Of a stretch of 64,000 bases of DNA, positions 34,501 through 45,000 are shown piece after piece. Position 1 is the stretch's first letter. Each line of letters begins with the position of its first letter. Source of the DNA: Symsagittifera roscoffensis (taxonomy: Eukaryota > Xenacoelomorpha > Acoela > Convolutidae); assembly GCF_963678635.1 (NCBI RefSeq), contig NC_087067.1, positions 27,723,547-27,787,546 on the forward strand, written 5' to 3'. A program made the position numbers and the translations under genes. Below the pieces are notes generated by a model that saw nothing but the letters and a program-made list of their open reading frames with translations, was not told where the DNA came from and ran no database searches.

Positions 34501-35950
34501 CTCAAAGTGCCGATTGTTTCCTCTGTAGATCGGTTCTGTCTTTATATTTCCCATTTCTTTACTCTGATAATTCTACTTCCTCTGACCATGTGTATGAAAA
34601 TTCCGGTTTACTCTGCTGTTATCTTTTTGCACACTGCACTACAAACCGAACGTTGTCCCACTCTTTCAAGCTCCTGTCAGGAGAAACTCTGAATTTTTTC
34701 AATTCTTCTATGGTATACTTGAGCTTCCGGTTTTTGATCAGGAGCTCGACGTCCTCCGAGGGTTCTATTGTGATTCTCGATGGTCGGGGTGAGGTTCCGA
34801 TATTCAATTACCTTTCATGTATTTTACCAATTCGATTGCAGCCTGTTACTTTTGCTGCATCAAGGTCTATACGTTCGCACAGTGCTTGGATTAGAGTTAT
34901 GTCATTGTTTTGTCGCTCTTTCGGGTCATTGGATTTGCTTTCTGGGGCCTTGTGTATTATCAGATTCTTTTTCCTCCTTGGGTTATCCTCCTCTTCTCGT
35001 TTTTGCTCTGATCTAGCTAAAATTATATCTTTCCAATTTTTTGTTCAAAATTGGTTCAATGCTCCAGGCTGTATTTTCAATTTTTGTCAACTCAGAATTG
35101 GCTTGAGGTTTTACTTTTGTTCCGTTTGTAAAGTAAAAGAAACCGTCCATCAGATGTTTTGGCAAATTAACAGTTTTTTCCTGGTCACTTTTTTATATCT
35201 TCTGTTGACTTTGGTGCTCTGGCCTAGAAAAGTTATAGCACCATATGCCGTTTGTTTTGGACATATATTTGTATGCTGCTGATGGAATCGCCAGACCTTT
35301 TGCGCAAAAATTGTTAGAGCAGTTATTACCTTCTATAACCTGGTCTATGGGATCTCCAAATTTATCTTTTTAAATCAAACAGATCCATGGATGTTCGTCT
35401 AACTCAATTTTTTTGCAACCTTTGTTAATTTTCTGGTTATTTATTTTTACAGGCTCCACCTAGGCCGCTCCGAATCAATTGAGATCCAAGTAGCTACCAG
35501 AATATATCAATAAAAATTGCTTCAACGTTTTCCAAACTTTGCTCAGGCCGCTCCGGGAAAATCAAGTTCCAGGTGGCTACCAGAGTAAAGTCTAAAGAAA
35601 GAAAAATGTTCTGACCTTAGTTTTATTTGCTCAATTTCTGATTTCTTTTCTGGTTCCTTTTCTGGGGTCTGCTCCTCTTCTTGTTTTTCCGCTGGCTTTT
35701 TTTTGATTTTATCTTTCTGTTTACCGATCGGTACCTTTTAATAAGAGATCAAGGTTTGCAAAACCTCTCAGAATTGTTTCGATAAATTTAAAATCCAACT
35801 TCGTTGAGCGGTCGAATTTTCTTAGGTTCTTCTGATACCACAACTCGTTTTGTTTTCGCTTGAAACTCTCTTGAGTTTCAAAGAGCTGTCTGGCTTGATT
35901 CTCCGGCATGATAAACTTGTTAAATAGATTTGTCCACTTCAAATCCACAT
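31550..35950 (-). mobile_element. Decayed LINE, minus strand, head-to-head partner 1
   Basis: Minus-strand remnants from 5' to 3' (high to low): an ORF1 start-like segment (35948-35721, with FIETILRGFANLDLLLK), an ORF1 C-terminal domain (34807-34619, with VSPDRSLKEWDNVR), endonuclease with YRSPSSPPDNKS and EPSLLDLLLTD (34192-33902), and RT with VPQGSVLGAKLLL and NADDAK (32720-32499). The 3' piece (32246-31557) includes an internal duplication. Each piece has a homologue in the same order in 36249-40500 on the plus strand, so both belong to one CR1/L2-type family. It has many stops and is dead. Confidence 0.85.
31761..32085 (-). repeat. 182-bp tandem duplication inside the LINE
   Basis: The block starting ATCATAAACACAGTTCAAGA at 31761 recurs at 31943. 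Both copies include CATACCCCCACGTTTTTTC and GTAAGCTAATTTGCGTAAGC and are almost identical. It duplicates the 3' part of the LINE reading frame, so the short peptide LKLPSTEKKRGGMIQVY is encoded twice. Confidence 0.9.
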
Positions 35951-36816
35951 ACCGTGTAATTTCAGATAAATTGAGCTAGAGGACCGAATCGAAAAATATT
36001 AATAATAAGTCTCACACCTCTAGCTTCGTGGGTGAAGAGTGTTGACTGTTAAGGGTGTTTATAATCGGAGTCAGCTCCCTGAAAGCCGCAACCGAAGTAG
36101 CCCCAAACAAACAATTTGAAGAGAGTGTTGTCCCGCATCAGCTTTGCATCGAAAGGAATGAGTCTCAACCCCAACACTATCCACAAAGTTTTGAACCTTG
36201 ACTTTCTCTCAGAAAAAGAAAATTACGTAAAGCAAAGGACATCATCCTTTGGCACAACGTGTTAAACCACACAATTACCAAACACAGACTGAACAATCAG
36301 AAAGCAGAAAAACTCCTGAATCTGATCAAGACGTTCAGAAAACATACCTGGCGAATAGGGCGGTTATTTATTGTCAGAGAGAAAACGCGAAACATATTTT
36401 TGTAGAATTAAGAACATTGAATACTCTAGTAATGCCAGCCGGATTGATAATAATTTGAAATCGTAAACAGAAAGAGTGGTGGTACCAATCAAACCTCAGG
36501 AAAATACATCCCTCAACGAACTTGGAAATAGAATTTTTGGAAACGATTCTTCAGCGGTTCACTAACCTTGAATCACTCGTCAAGAAATATTGTCCACTGC
36601 TCAGAAAAAAAATCAAAGAAAGAAGCGAAGAAAGACCAAGAGAAGCAGGCCTCAAAAGAAGAATAAGAAGAAAAACAAGAAAAAGTAAGGTTAGATTATG
36701 TTTGAATAGATTTTACCCTGGTAGCTACCTAGAAATTAGTTATTATGGAGCGGCCTAGGTAAAGTCTGTAGAGCTTAGTAACCCTATTAGGAGAAATGTA
36801 AACAAATCACAGGCCG

Positions 36817-36945
36817 ATGATGCCTGGATTTGTGTTGAGTGTAAAAAAGAATTCGGAGATCCAATGGATCAAATAATGGAATGCGATAACTGCGCCAAAC
36901 ATTTATGAGCAAAATGCTTAAAACTGCCATCGCCAGTTTACGAAT
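36817..36945 (+). pseudogene. LINE ORF1 zinc-finger (PHD-like) region
   Basis: The frame reads WICVECKKEFGDP, then MECDNCAKHL, an in-frame TGA where a Trp is likely, and AKCLKLP. The C-x2-C...C-x2-C...H...C spacing suggests a PHD-type or related zinc finger as found in ORF1 proteins of CR1/L2-type LINEs. The TGA and adjacent frame breaks make it a pseudogene. Confidence 0.6.
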
Positions 36946-37353
36946 ACAGGTCTAAAAATAGGGGATATGGTGTTGTGACACATATACGCCCGAAGTAAAA
37001 AGTCTAATTAAGGGTGAAACCGCTCCAAAATTGAATCCGGAGATAACTAAAATGAGGAACGACCTGGATAAGACGGTTGATTCCGTGAGGACTCTAATGG
37101 AGGACTTCTACTACTTCATGAATGAAACGAAAATTAAATCACAGCGAACAATGGGATCAAGAACAGTGAAAGATAATGCCTGGAAAATAAAGCCTCAGGT
37201 CACCAAACCCCTGAAAGACATTATTTTGGAAGCTGGATAGAACAAAAATGGGAAGAAGAAGAAGAAGAAGACTTAAGAGGGAAAAAGAATCTTATTATAC
37301 ACAAAGCCCCTGAAACCCAGTCAAGGGACTCAAAAGAACGTTATAATGAAGAC

Positions 37354-37677
37354 ATGTCATTAATCCAGCAACTATTCTCTAGCATAGAAATTGAACCAAC
37401 TCAAGTTAAAAATTGTACCCGACTAGGCAAAGTCTCTGATCTAGAGAACAGAGCGAGGCCCCGCCCACTGAGAATCACTCTAGACTCACCGGAGGACGCG
37501 GAACTCATGATGAAAAGTTTGACAAAACTGAAGTTTGCCGAAGACGAGATCAGACAACTAAGAGTCACTCCTGATAGGAGCATGAAAGAGAGAGAAAATG
37601 TCCGTTCTCTAGTGCAACAGCAGAGGAACCCGGGAACTTCATACATTTTGTCAGAGGGAACAAAATCATCAGAGTAA
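37354..37677 (+). pseudogene. LINE ORF1 C-terminal domain
   Basis: An open stretch contains RPRPLRITLDSPEDAELMM and VTPDRSMKERENVR. The second motif, a proline-aspartate-arginine-serine box, is typical of ORF1 proteins in CR1/L2-type LINEs, where it forms an RNA-binding fold. Partner 1 has the homologous stretch at 34807-34619. Confidence 0.65.
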
Positions 37678-37863
37678 AGAAAAGAGAAATAGAAGTATAG
37701 CAAAGAACAACGCCGGAAACAGAGAACATTTTGAGCGCTGGTTCGGGAATGTAGACACGTTAACTCCTGATAAATTCATTGAGCTACAAGTACTACTACA
37801 ACAAGCAAATATGTTCCCCACATCAATGCCCTAACTCAAGCGAAACCCAAGAAATCTGTAATC

Positions 37864-38484
37864 TTGTGGAACCCAATTTGGCACAAACTCTACTGCTACA
37901 ATTTAAAAGAAAAAAACCTGAATCCGAACGAGAAGGGGAGAGGCATGTTGTTTTATATTCGAAAGGACGTCGATTACAAAGAAATAAACGATGAATCTGG
38001 ATTTGAGGAACTGCAAGTACACAATCTACTGCTAACAAAGAGAGAAGTTGTGTTAGCTTCAACCTATCGGAGCCCATCATCTGTCCCCAAAAACAACTAC
38101 AACCTTAACAACTTCTTAAGAAGCATTGAATCCACCCGTTCTACATACATTGTACTAAGAGACATGAAGTACAGAGATATAGATTGGCAAAATAACAGCA
38201 CGAATCAAGACGAGAACAGCAGGGAACACCAATTTATTGAAGCGGTAAAAGATTCTCATCTCGATCAACACATTGATAGACCAACGCGTGTGACCAAAAA
38301 CAACGAACCATCACTTCTAGATCTCATGCTAGCCGACAAAACCCTGGAACCAACTAGCTCAGAATACATCTCCCCGCTGGGTAAGGGTGATCACACACTA
38401 ATCCAAGCAAGTTTTGAATTCTGGACAACAAAGCGATGTAAAGAGGGACTGAATCACAACAAAGGGAGCTACGTGGAACTCTGA
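37864..38484 (+). pseudogene. LINE apurinic-type endonuclease
   Basis: An uninterrupted 206-codon frame covers the C-terminal half of the endonuclease: GRGMLFYIRKDV, STYRSPSSVPKN, RDMKYRDIDW, PTRVTKNNEPSLLDLML and a closing GKGDHTLI. The usual GDFN-type catalytic box before YRDIDW is changed to RDMK, and the final S-D-H is G-D-H, so activity is doubtful. In an active copy it would nick the target DNA for target-primed reverse transcription. Confidence 0.8.
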
Positions 38485-38968
38485 TCAGAGTTAAAAACCA
38501 ACATAATTTATGAAGAATCGCAAACACTAGAGCAAAACTGAAAAAAATTTAAAAGAGCTCTTGATTGTTTTTGTTAAGAAGTTCATCCCTAAAATTACAA
38601 TTCGTATAAAGCGAAACAAAATGCCAATGAGACCCAAAATGAGAGATGCAGCTCGTGAAAAACAAAAAATTTAGAGAGATGTCAGGAGAGATAAGACACA
38701 AAAAAAGTTATGAAAAAACTCGAAGGCTCGAAACAAAGCTAAGAAACTGACACGGAACTGTGTTCGAATACACGAAGAAGATATATCAAAAAGCATAAAA
38801 CAGCGACCTAAAAAAATTTGGAACTATGTAAACAAAAAAATTAAATCCACTGAGACGATACCTGCACTCAAAATTAGCGATATTAATTGTGCAAAGACCG
38901 AAAAGGAGAAAGCGACCGCTCTACTTGATTTCTTCAATTCAGTTTTCACCATAGAAACACCTGGCAGC

Positions 38969-40044
38969 TTGGATTTAATTGATCTCCAAGAGCAGCAAAT
39001 ACCAGGTGATCTTTATCTCTCTAAAGAAGTAATACTACATGAACTTGAAGCGTTAGCTACCACCAAATCGATGGGTGCTGACAATGTTCACCCAAAGATT
39101 TTGAACGAATGCCGATATGAATTGGCTGAATTACTGTGTTCTTTAATGCAAAACTCCTGGGGTAAAGGAGAAATACCCAAAGATTGGAAATGCGCAAATT
39201 TAACAGCGATTCACAAAAAAGACTCAAAAAAGTGACCCAAACAATTACAGACCTGTTATGCTCGCATCAATCTGTTGCAAAAAATGGAAAAAATGATAAG
39301 AAGACACCTGTTTGACTTTTTGAGACAAAACAACATCTTTTCAGACAAACAGTGTGGTTTCTTACGAGGTCGATCAACGACTCTCCAGTTATTAAAAGCG
39401 CTCGACGACTGGACTGCGGAACTGGACAAGGGTTATGATGTAGATATAGTGTATATTGACTTCCAAATAGCTTTTGATATCGTTACCCACATAAGACTAT
39501 TGAACCAATATCCAATTATGGGATCAAAGAGAAAATCTTAAACTGGATCACAGCATTCTTAACGGATAGGAGGCAACGGGTAGTGGTAAACGAAAGTTTT
39601 TCGGAGTGGGCACCAGCTGTCAGCGGAATCCCACAAGGATCTGTCCTGGGACCAATACTTTTTTGGCTATACATCAACACGATGACGGATGGCATTACAT
39701 CCCCTATGCTTCTCTACGCAGATGACGCCAAAAAAATTAGATCAATTACTGATGAGCCTCGAGAGGAAAATCTACAATTTGACCTGAATGAAATTTCAAA
39801 ATGGGCTAAAAGCAGTTTAATGAAGTTCAATCTGACAAATTGTCATACACTCACCCTAACGGGAAGAACGAAACAATCTGAACGGAACAATACCTTAAAT
39901 GGCGGAAAACAACTGAGCAAAGTTGAATCAGAGAAAGATCGAGGAGTTATCGTTGATTCAAGATTACAATACAGTGAGCACATTGCCAAAAAGACGAAAA
40001 TGGCAAACAGTATAAACGCGATAATCAAAAAAAAAGTTTCGTGA
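38969..40044 (+). pseudogene. LINE reverse transcriptase remnants
   Basis: Three pieces: 38969-39235 (SMGADNVHPKILN, IPKDWKCANL), 39275-39541 (FSDKQCGFLRGRSTTLQLL) and 39583-40044 (GIPQGSVLGPILF, then the catalytic LLYADDAK). The YADD box is intact, but two breaks separate the pieces. Confidence 0.82.
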
Positions 40045-40639
40045 ACCTGACCTCTGAAATTCTAACGACCCTGTACAAAGCCTTAGTAAGAACACATCTG
40101 GAGTATGCAAATCAGGCATGGAACCCATACCTTAGATAAGACAAAATTACGATTGAAAATGTTCAGCGACGCGCAACGAAATTTGTTCCAGGTATACGCA
40201 AATACAGCTACTCGAAAAGACTTCAGATTTTGAAACTACCAACACTCGAGTATAGACACAAACGCGGTTGAATGATTGAGGTCTTCAAAATTCTGAACCG
40301 TCTATACGATAGAGCAGCGACTGAAGGATTTTTTACAATCAACGAAAGAGACACAAGAAGAAAACCTTTCAAAATTGTGACCAAGAAGACCAGAACTACT
40401 GCTAGACAAAATTTCTTCACAGTTCACAGTTGCAGACATCAACGACTTGAACTCGTTACCCGAAACAGTAATATTAAGCGAGAGTATACACGTTTTTAAA
40501 TCAAGACTAGACAAACTATGGGCGTCTGAAATATATGACGCATCGTTTATGGAATGACGAAATGGACGTCCAAGAAAGAGCTGGTCAACAGAGGCCTGGG
40601 AGGCCTACAGATCAAAAGTTAACCTGTGAACCGGTGAAT

Positions 40640-40754
40640 CCAAAGGATAATACTTGTTTATTACCTGGTCTATTACCTGGTGCGCCACACGCACGCAGGC
40701 TTGAATGATCTGTCATAGTGGATATCATATTGTGGTGTGGCATCCCGGAAGCGG
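40640..40754 (-). repeat. LINE 3' end with short tandem tail
   Basis: On the minus strand the sequence after the RT stop ends with two copies of ACCAGGTAATA-like units (seen on the plus strand as TTACCTGGTCTATTACCTGG). Short 3' tandem tails replace poly(A) in CR1/L2-type LINEs. Confidence 0.5.
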
Positions 40755-42224
40755 TTAGGAAACCATTATACCGGGGTTTTCAAGGCAGAGGTGCTTGTGC
40801 AAACTCTCCTTGAATGTCTCAATGGTCGGTGCAAGTACAACATTCTCGAGCAGGCTGTTCCAAGCGTTTATAACTCTGTTTGCAAACGAGTGAGAGGTTC
40901 TGTCCAGGTTCACTTTGCGTCCTTCCAGTTTTAGAATATGTCCTCTCAGATGCGTGTTATGACTCAGTTTGAAGAATGTCGCTGGATTTACATCCATATG
41001 TCCAAACAGTATCTTGTATACCAAAATCAGATCATTCCTCAAGAATCTTTCATACATGCTTGTTAGCTTCAGCTTTTTCAGCCGCTCCTCGTACGATAGT
41101 TCTTGCAGCCCAGGCACCATTCTCGTAAATCTCCTTTGAACTTTCTCGATCGTGTTGATGTCCTTCTTGTAATGAGGTCTCCATGCTGGTCCGCAGTACT
41201 CTAGATGTGGTCTTACTAAGGACTTGTAGAGTGGGATTAAAACTTCTCGGTCACGACATTGAATGGTCCTCTTGATCATGCCTAAAACTGCATTGGCTTT
41301 CTTGGCTGCTTTCAAGCATTGATCAACTCTTTTTCCGTAGCAATTTACAGTAACACCCAAATCCACTTCTGAATCAACGTTCTCGATTTCAGCAAGCCCC
41401 AATGTGTACCTTCCATCGACGTTTCTCTTTCTAGCACTGATCTGCAAGTGTTTGCACTTGTCCACGTTGAACTTCATGCACCAACGCTCCTCCCACGCTT
41501 TCATTAGGTCGAGATCACGTTGGAGATTCGCTCTGTCGTCCAAATTCCTTGACGGTCCGACTAATTTACTATCATCGGCAAACTTGAACACGGTGTTCGT
41601 AAGGCTGTCGTCAATATCATTGATGAAAATCAGGAATAAAGTGGGACCAAGGACGGTACTTTGCGGGACTCCACTGAACACAGTTTCCCAGCTGGAGTAA
41701 CACTGATCAATTACCACCCTCTGCTTGCGGTCTTTCAGCCATGCTTCCACCCACTTGGTCACTTCCTCCGATAACCCGTGAGATCTCATTTTCTCAACTA
41801 GCCGTCTATGTGGAACTTTGTCAAAAGCCTTTGCAAAATCCAGATATAACACATCTACTGCCATTCTCTTGTCCAACAATTCGTCCACTTTTTCGAAAAA
41901 TGCCAGAAGACTAAGCAAGCAACTTCGTCCTTTCATAAATCCATGCTGAGTGTCGCTAATGAGGTTATGCTCCTTCAGATTTCCAATAAAGCTCTGCTGA
42001 ACAATGCGCTCAAAACATTTAAAAATCACTGAAGTAAGACTTACGGGACGGTAGTTTGCTGCTTCACTTCTCTTGCCTTTCTTGAACAAAGCAGATACAT
42101 TAGCAACTTTCCACCCAGTCGGCACAAATCCGGATGACAGCGATTCTCGAAATATCTTAGTCAGTGGTTCAGCTAACCCCGGTGCAGCTAGCTTGAGAAA
42201 CAAACGGTGTGGTATCCAGATCAC
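40755..42224 (-). CDS. LINE reverse transcriptase, 5'-truncated, frame intact
   Basis: A 489-codon minus-strand frame without stops. It contains ANYRPVSLTSVIFKCFERIV, TQHGFMKGRSCLLSLL, LYLDFAKAFDKVPH, the SGVPQSTVLGPTLFLIFIND palm region and the catalytic FADDSKL, then a long thumb and C-terminal region (RRFTRMVPGLQELSYEERLK) ending at a stop at 40755. The layout matches CR1/L2-type LINEs. The endonuclease and ORF1 are absent, as in a normal 5'-truncated insertion. The frame opens at the junction with the large retroelement frame, so the exact start is arbitrary and not native. It is the youngest-looking LINE here and a different family from the head-to-head pair. Confidence 0.88.
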   Translation of the reverse strand: MIWIPHRLFLKLAAPGLAEPLTKIFRESLSSGFVPTGWKVANVSALFKKGKRSEAANYRPVSLTSVIFKCFERIVQQSFIGNLKEHNLISDTQHGFMKGRSCLLSLLAFFEKVDELLDKRMAVDVLYLDFAKAFDKVPHRRLVEKMRSHGLSEEVTKWVEAWLKDRKQRVVIDQCYSSWETVFSGVPQSTVLGPTLFLIFINDIDDSLTNTVFKFADDSKLVGPSRNLDDRANLQRDLDLMKAWEERWCMKFNVDKCKHLQISARKRNVDGRYTLGLAEIENVDSEVDLGVTVNCYGKRVDQCLKAAKKANAVLGMIKRTIQCRDREVLIPLYKSLVRPHLEYCGPAWRPHYKKDINTIEKVQRRFTRMVPGLQELSYEERLKKLKLTSMYERFLRNDLILVYKILFGHMDVNPATFFKLSHNTHLRGHILKLEGRKVNLDRTSHSFANRVINAWNSLLENVVLAPTIETFKESLHKHLCLENPGIMVS

Positions 42225-42965
42225 AAGAACCTTTGCCTGGTGTGGGATGTGGAAGAGATTCGGTCGATCGGACTACCGGATCACCGGCAGAAGGTGACGC
42301 TCTTAGTAGTGAGTACGATGTTAGCTCTGAGATGGATAGAAGAGAATATTACGAAGTATCGGGAGGCGACGACGCCAACGGCTGAGTCAATATACGCGAT
42401 AGACTACAGCAGGAGACTCGAGTTGTTTGAGACTGCGTGCAAAGTATTCGCCATACCGACGGAAGTCAGGCACGTATGGAGTCGCTTGAGGTACTTTCCA
42501 TGGTTTCGGGCGACACTGATGTCTTGGTTGTACATGACAACGAAAGATCACATGAGAAAACATCAAAAAGAGTATCGACAGTTCCAGGCCGAGATTGGGC
42601 CGGAAGCTTTCAAGAGACCCCTGCTAACCCATCGTAATGCGATCACGACAGGATGGAAAAGAGTGGGTAAGATGTCTAGAGACAATACCAAAGCGAGGGA
42701 GTCGATACTAGATGAAGACCTGGCGAAGAACGTGAGCTTGAGCCTGCACAACTCCTTTTGCTTGAACCGAGAAGCTAGGGTGAAGGCACTACCCAACCAA
42801 GCAAAGAGGTTGCAGGAGCAGAGAGAATGGATGCGATCCTATGAACAGCTGAAGGCTTGGGAGGAGATTGTGATTAGTTCCGATGATGAAGAGGAACTGT
42901 TGAGACAGTTTGCCGCATCCAGCACTTCAGGATGCAGTACCTCCAAGGCGAAGAGTACGAGATGA
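42210..42965 (+). CDS. C-terminal piece of a large retroelement protein
   Basis: About 252 codons are open from the LINE junction to a TGA at 42963. The protein has an aromatic-rich part (RHVWSRLRYFPWFRATLM), a basic middle, and an acidic, serine-rich end (SSDDEEELLRQFA). No known domain is recognised. It resembles the giant third frame in composition and codon style. A polypurine tract starts 30 bases after its stop. I infer that it is the C-terminus of a preceding copy of the giant protein, cut off on its 5' side at the LINE. It could instead be an unrelated ORF. No direct overlap with the visible part of the giant frame exists to prove it. Confidence 0.55.
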   Translation, partial: WYPDHKNLCLVWDVEEIRSIGLPDHRQKVTLLVVSTMLALRWIEENITKYREATTPTAESIYAIDYSRRLELFETACKVFAIPTEVRHVWSRLRYFPWFRATLMSWLYMTTKDHMRKHQKEYRQFQAEIGPEAFKRPLLTHRNAITTGWKRVGKMSRDNTKARESILDEDLAKNVSLSLHNSFCLNREARVKALPNQAKRLQEQREWMRSYEQLKAWEEIVISSDDEEELLRQFAASSTSGCSTSKAKSTR

Positions 42966-42994
42966 ATGGGCAAATCGGATGGATCTTGAGTCTT

Positions 42995-43009
42995 GAGAGG
43001 GAAGGGGGG
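42995..43009 (+). promoter_or_regulatory. Polypurine tract
   Basis: GAGAGGGAAGGGGGG is 15 consecutive purines ending at C43010, 30 bases after a stop codon. Such tracts prime plus-strand DNA synthesis immediately before the 3' LTR of retroelements. The LTR would then begin near 43010 (TTGAGCGTGG or TGAGCGTGG). Confidence 0.55.
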
Positions 43010-43823
43010 CTTGAGCGTGGATCCGAGTGAAACTTGGATTCACGAAAAAGAAATTTTAACAAAGCAAATATTGTTACTAATATACTATATTTATTATATA
43101 AATCGAAATGCTGCATGACAATTTCCTGATTGAATAGGACAAAAGAGATTTTAAAATGATTGGCTTGAAAAGCGAAAATTCAAGGGTGCAGGTGTATGCA
43201 GATTTTGGTTGCTGTTTAGCAATAGTGTGAAAATTTTAAATGGCTGTGAATTTTGGGGTGTAGATAAGCTTAAATCTGCTGCAAACTTCTGTAAATGACC
43301 ACTGGCACTGTATCTTGAGCAACACTCGGTTTTTCTGGGACTCACTGGCAGAAGACAGCGCGCGATGAGGACATCGATCTCGAGTCCGGGGAGTATGTGC
43401 CAGTCGGTCATATTTGGAAGTTTGACCTTGAGAGAAGCAAAAAACACTTGATTTTGGAGTGAAATTTAATTTTTCAAAATTTCGAATGGAACCTGTCATG
43501 CACGATTTTTTCGCGAGAACTGAAAATCAGAAAAAGAGATCAGAACAATTTCAGAACAATTGAGTCGCACACGCGGGAAAGTTGTAAGAAAAAGCAGTAG
43601 GAAATTGCTATTCGCAATTTCCATCACTATAATAATCGAGAGTAGAGCTGTCCCATCTGTGACAGAGACGAGAGTATTCCCTCGAATTGGATTATAACGA
43701 CTGGAGTATTATTCGGAACTGGACTAGAGTGAACCTTCGGTGGAAAGGTGGACAGCTTGAGTGTCCTAATGGTTCACAAGAAAACTATTGTCTAGAGTAT
43801 AAACTCGTTCTCATTGTCAAAAC

Positions 43824-43829
43824 TATAAA
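43824..43829 (+). promoter_or_regulatory. Candidate LTR TATA box
   Basis: TATAAA in the context AAAACTATAAAACATTAGAC, followed by CTCATTTAG about 20 bases downstream, which could be an initiator. It is the clearest core-promoter-like signal between the polypurine tract and the Gag start. Confidence 0.45.
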
Positions 43830-44017
43830 ACATTAGACTCATTTAGTTGCGTTATTTAATTCTTGAGTTAATTACCGACTGGATTATTTCCCACTTCTTG
43901 AGCGTGCTACTATGTGAGTACAAATTTAAATTCCTAGAGTGTGTTTTATGATTGTTATGTTGAGATAAGGCGAGTTTTAGGTTGATCCATCTGAAATGGA
44001 TCAAAGTTCCACTGTCT

Positions 44018-44029
44018 AATAAAAATAAA
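44018..44029 (+). terminator. Candidate poly(A) signals
   Basis: Two consecutive AATAAA hexamers (44018-44023 and 44024-44029) lie 190 bases after the TATA box. In an LTR they would define the end of R for 3'-end formation. Confidence 0.4.
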
Positions 44030-44810
44030 CTTAACGGATTGTTCCAACCCGGTTTTTAACGGCGTTCATGTATTTTGGGTATCTAGAGACCTAAGTATGG
44101 GGACGTTTCTAATTCTAGAGTGGGGGGATATTTTAGTAGTAGCCTTTAAGCTTAACGGGTCGTAGTCTCATGTCACAAGCGAACCGAACTGGCTCCGACC
44201 GTTCTTGAGGTAGAAAAACACAAGAGATAGTGTCCCTGACCCTTGAGCCAGTGGTTATAGGGCCTATTTTTCTTAAGCCTCATGTGTGACTGCAGTAGAC
44301 GAATGTTACATAGTGTTTTTATGGCGCTCCTGGGTGTTTACGACATCAAGACTACGGAGTCGAACCCACTTGAGACAGCTTCGGGCTGAATGCCCATTCT
44401 AGAGTACCGGCGGTACGGTTCGACAGGAACGTGCAAACCTTCCGGTTGTACCGTGATAGCTTTTTAAGAAAACTCGAGAAAATTTCCTGGTACGCTCTCC
44501 GAACGAGGCTTAGCTAACCGAGTAAAGGGGGGCAACTAGGGGGACAAAAACACGAGCAAAAAGACAAAAAGCAAAACAAAAACCAAAAAAAAGAATAGAA
44601 AAAGGAACAAAAACCATAAAACGAAAAAAGACAGTGACTTTGACACCAGATTAGTTGGATCAAACCTTTATATTAATTAAATAGTATACCCATACTGTTT
44701 TACAAGTTCGATCGTTTCGATCAACCTAGCAATTTAAACCAGTAAACTGAATAAAGTGCCCGAAGTGGGGCGTCGTCAAGGGTTTTCAGATAGCTTGGAA
44801 CTTAGCTGGA

Positions 44811-45000
44811 CTAATAGGAGACTTGACTGGAAGAGGTGACCAGCCGAGTGGGAAAGTGGTTCAGGGACACTTGAGCTGAACCAATAGGAGACTTGACTGG
44901 AAGAGGTGACCAGCCGAGTGGGAAAGTGGTTCAGGGACACTTGAGCTGAACCAATAGGAGACTGGACTGGAACAGGTGACCAGTCGAGTGGGAAAGCAGC
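44811..45000 (+). repeat. 70-bp tandem repeat, 2.7 copies
   Basis: Copies start at 44811, 44881 and 44951 (AATAGGAGACTTGACTGG, then GACCAGCCGAGTGGGAAAG). Copies 1 and 2 are nearly identical, and copy 3 is partial and diverged. Each complete unit includes one CTTGAG. It lies in the untranslated leader. Confidence 0.92.

Larger units (their letters stand above)
36249..40630 (+). mobile_element. Decayed LINE, plus strand, head-to-head partner 2
   Basis: From 5' to 3': an ORF1 segment with FLETILQRFTNLESLVK (36522-36758), a zinc-finger region (36817-36945), the ORF1 C-terminal domain (37354-37677), endonuclease (37864-38484), RT (38969-40044), and a 3' piece (40050-40500) that matches partner 1. 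Frame breaks and stops occur between most pieces. The 5' ends of the two copies face each other across about 300 bases near 35,950-36,250. The 3' end meets the tail of another LINE near 40,640-40,700. Confidence 0.88.
43010..44760 (+). other. LTR-like region with no coding potential
   Basis: About 1.7 kb without a credible frame follows the polypurine tract. It holds a TATA box followed about 190 bases later by poly(A) signals, the order expected for U3-R-U5. The 3' border and a primer-binding site could not be placed. A second LTR copy would lie to the right of the window. Confidence 0.45.

Noticed and set aside
34329-35282. 317-codon plus-strand open frame
   Set aside because: It is antisense to the minus-strand LINE, whose ORF1 motifs are readable there, and has no recognisable product.
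37823-38080. 85-codon minus-strand frame
   Set aside because: Antisense shadow of the LINE endonuclease.
44345-44370. tRNA T-arm-like GGGTTCGACTCC on the minus strand
   Set aside because: The T-stem does not pair, and no anticodon or D arm is found upstream.
44766-44785. TGGGGCGTCGTCAAGGG as a retroelement primer-binding site
   Set aside because: It starts with TGG, but the expected T-arm complement does not follow. No tRNA match could be confirmed.
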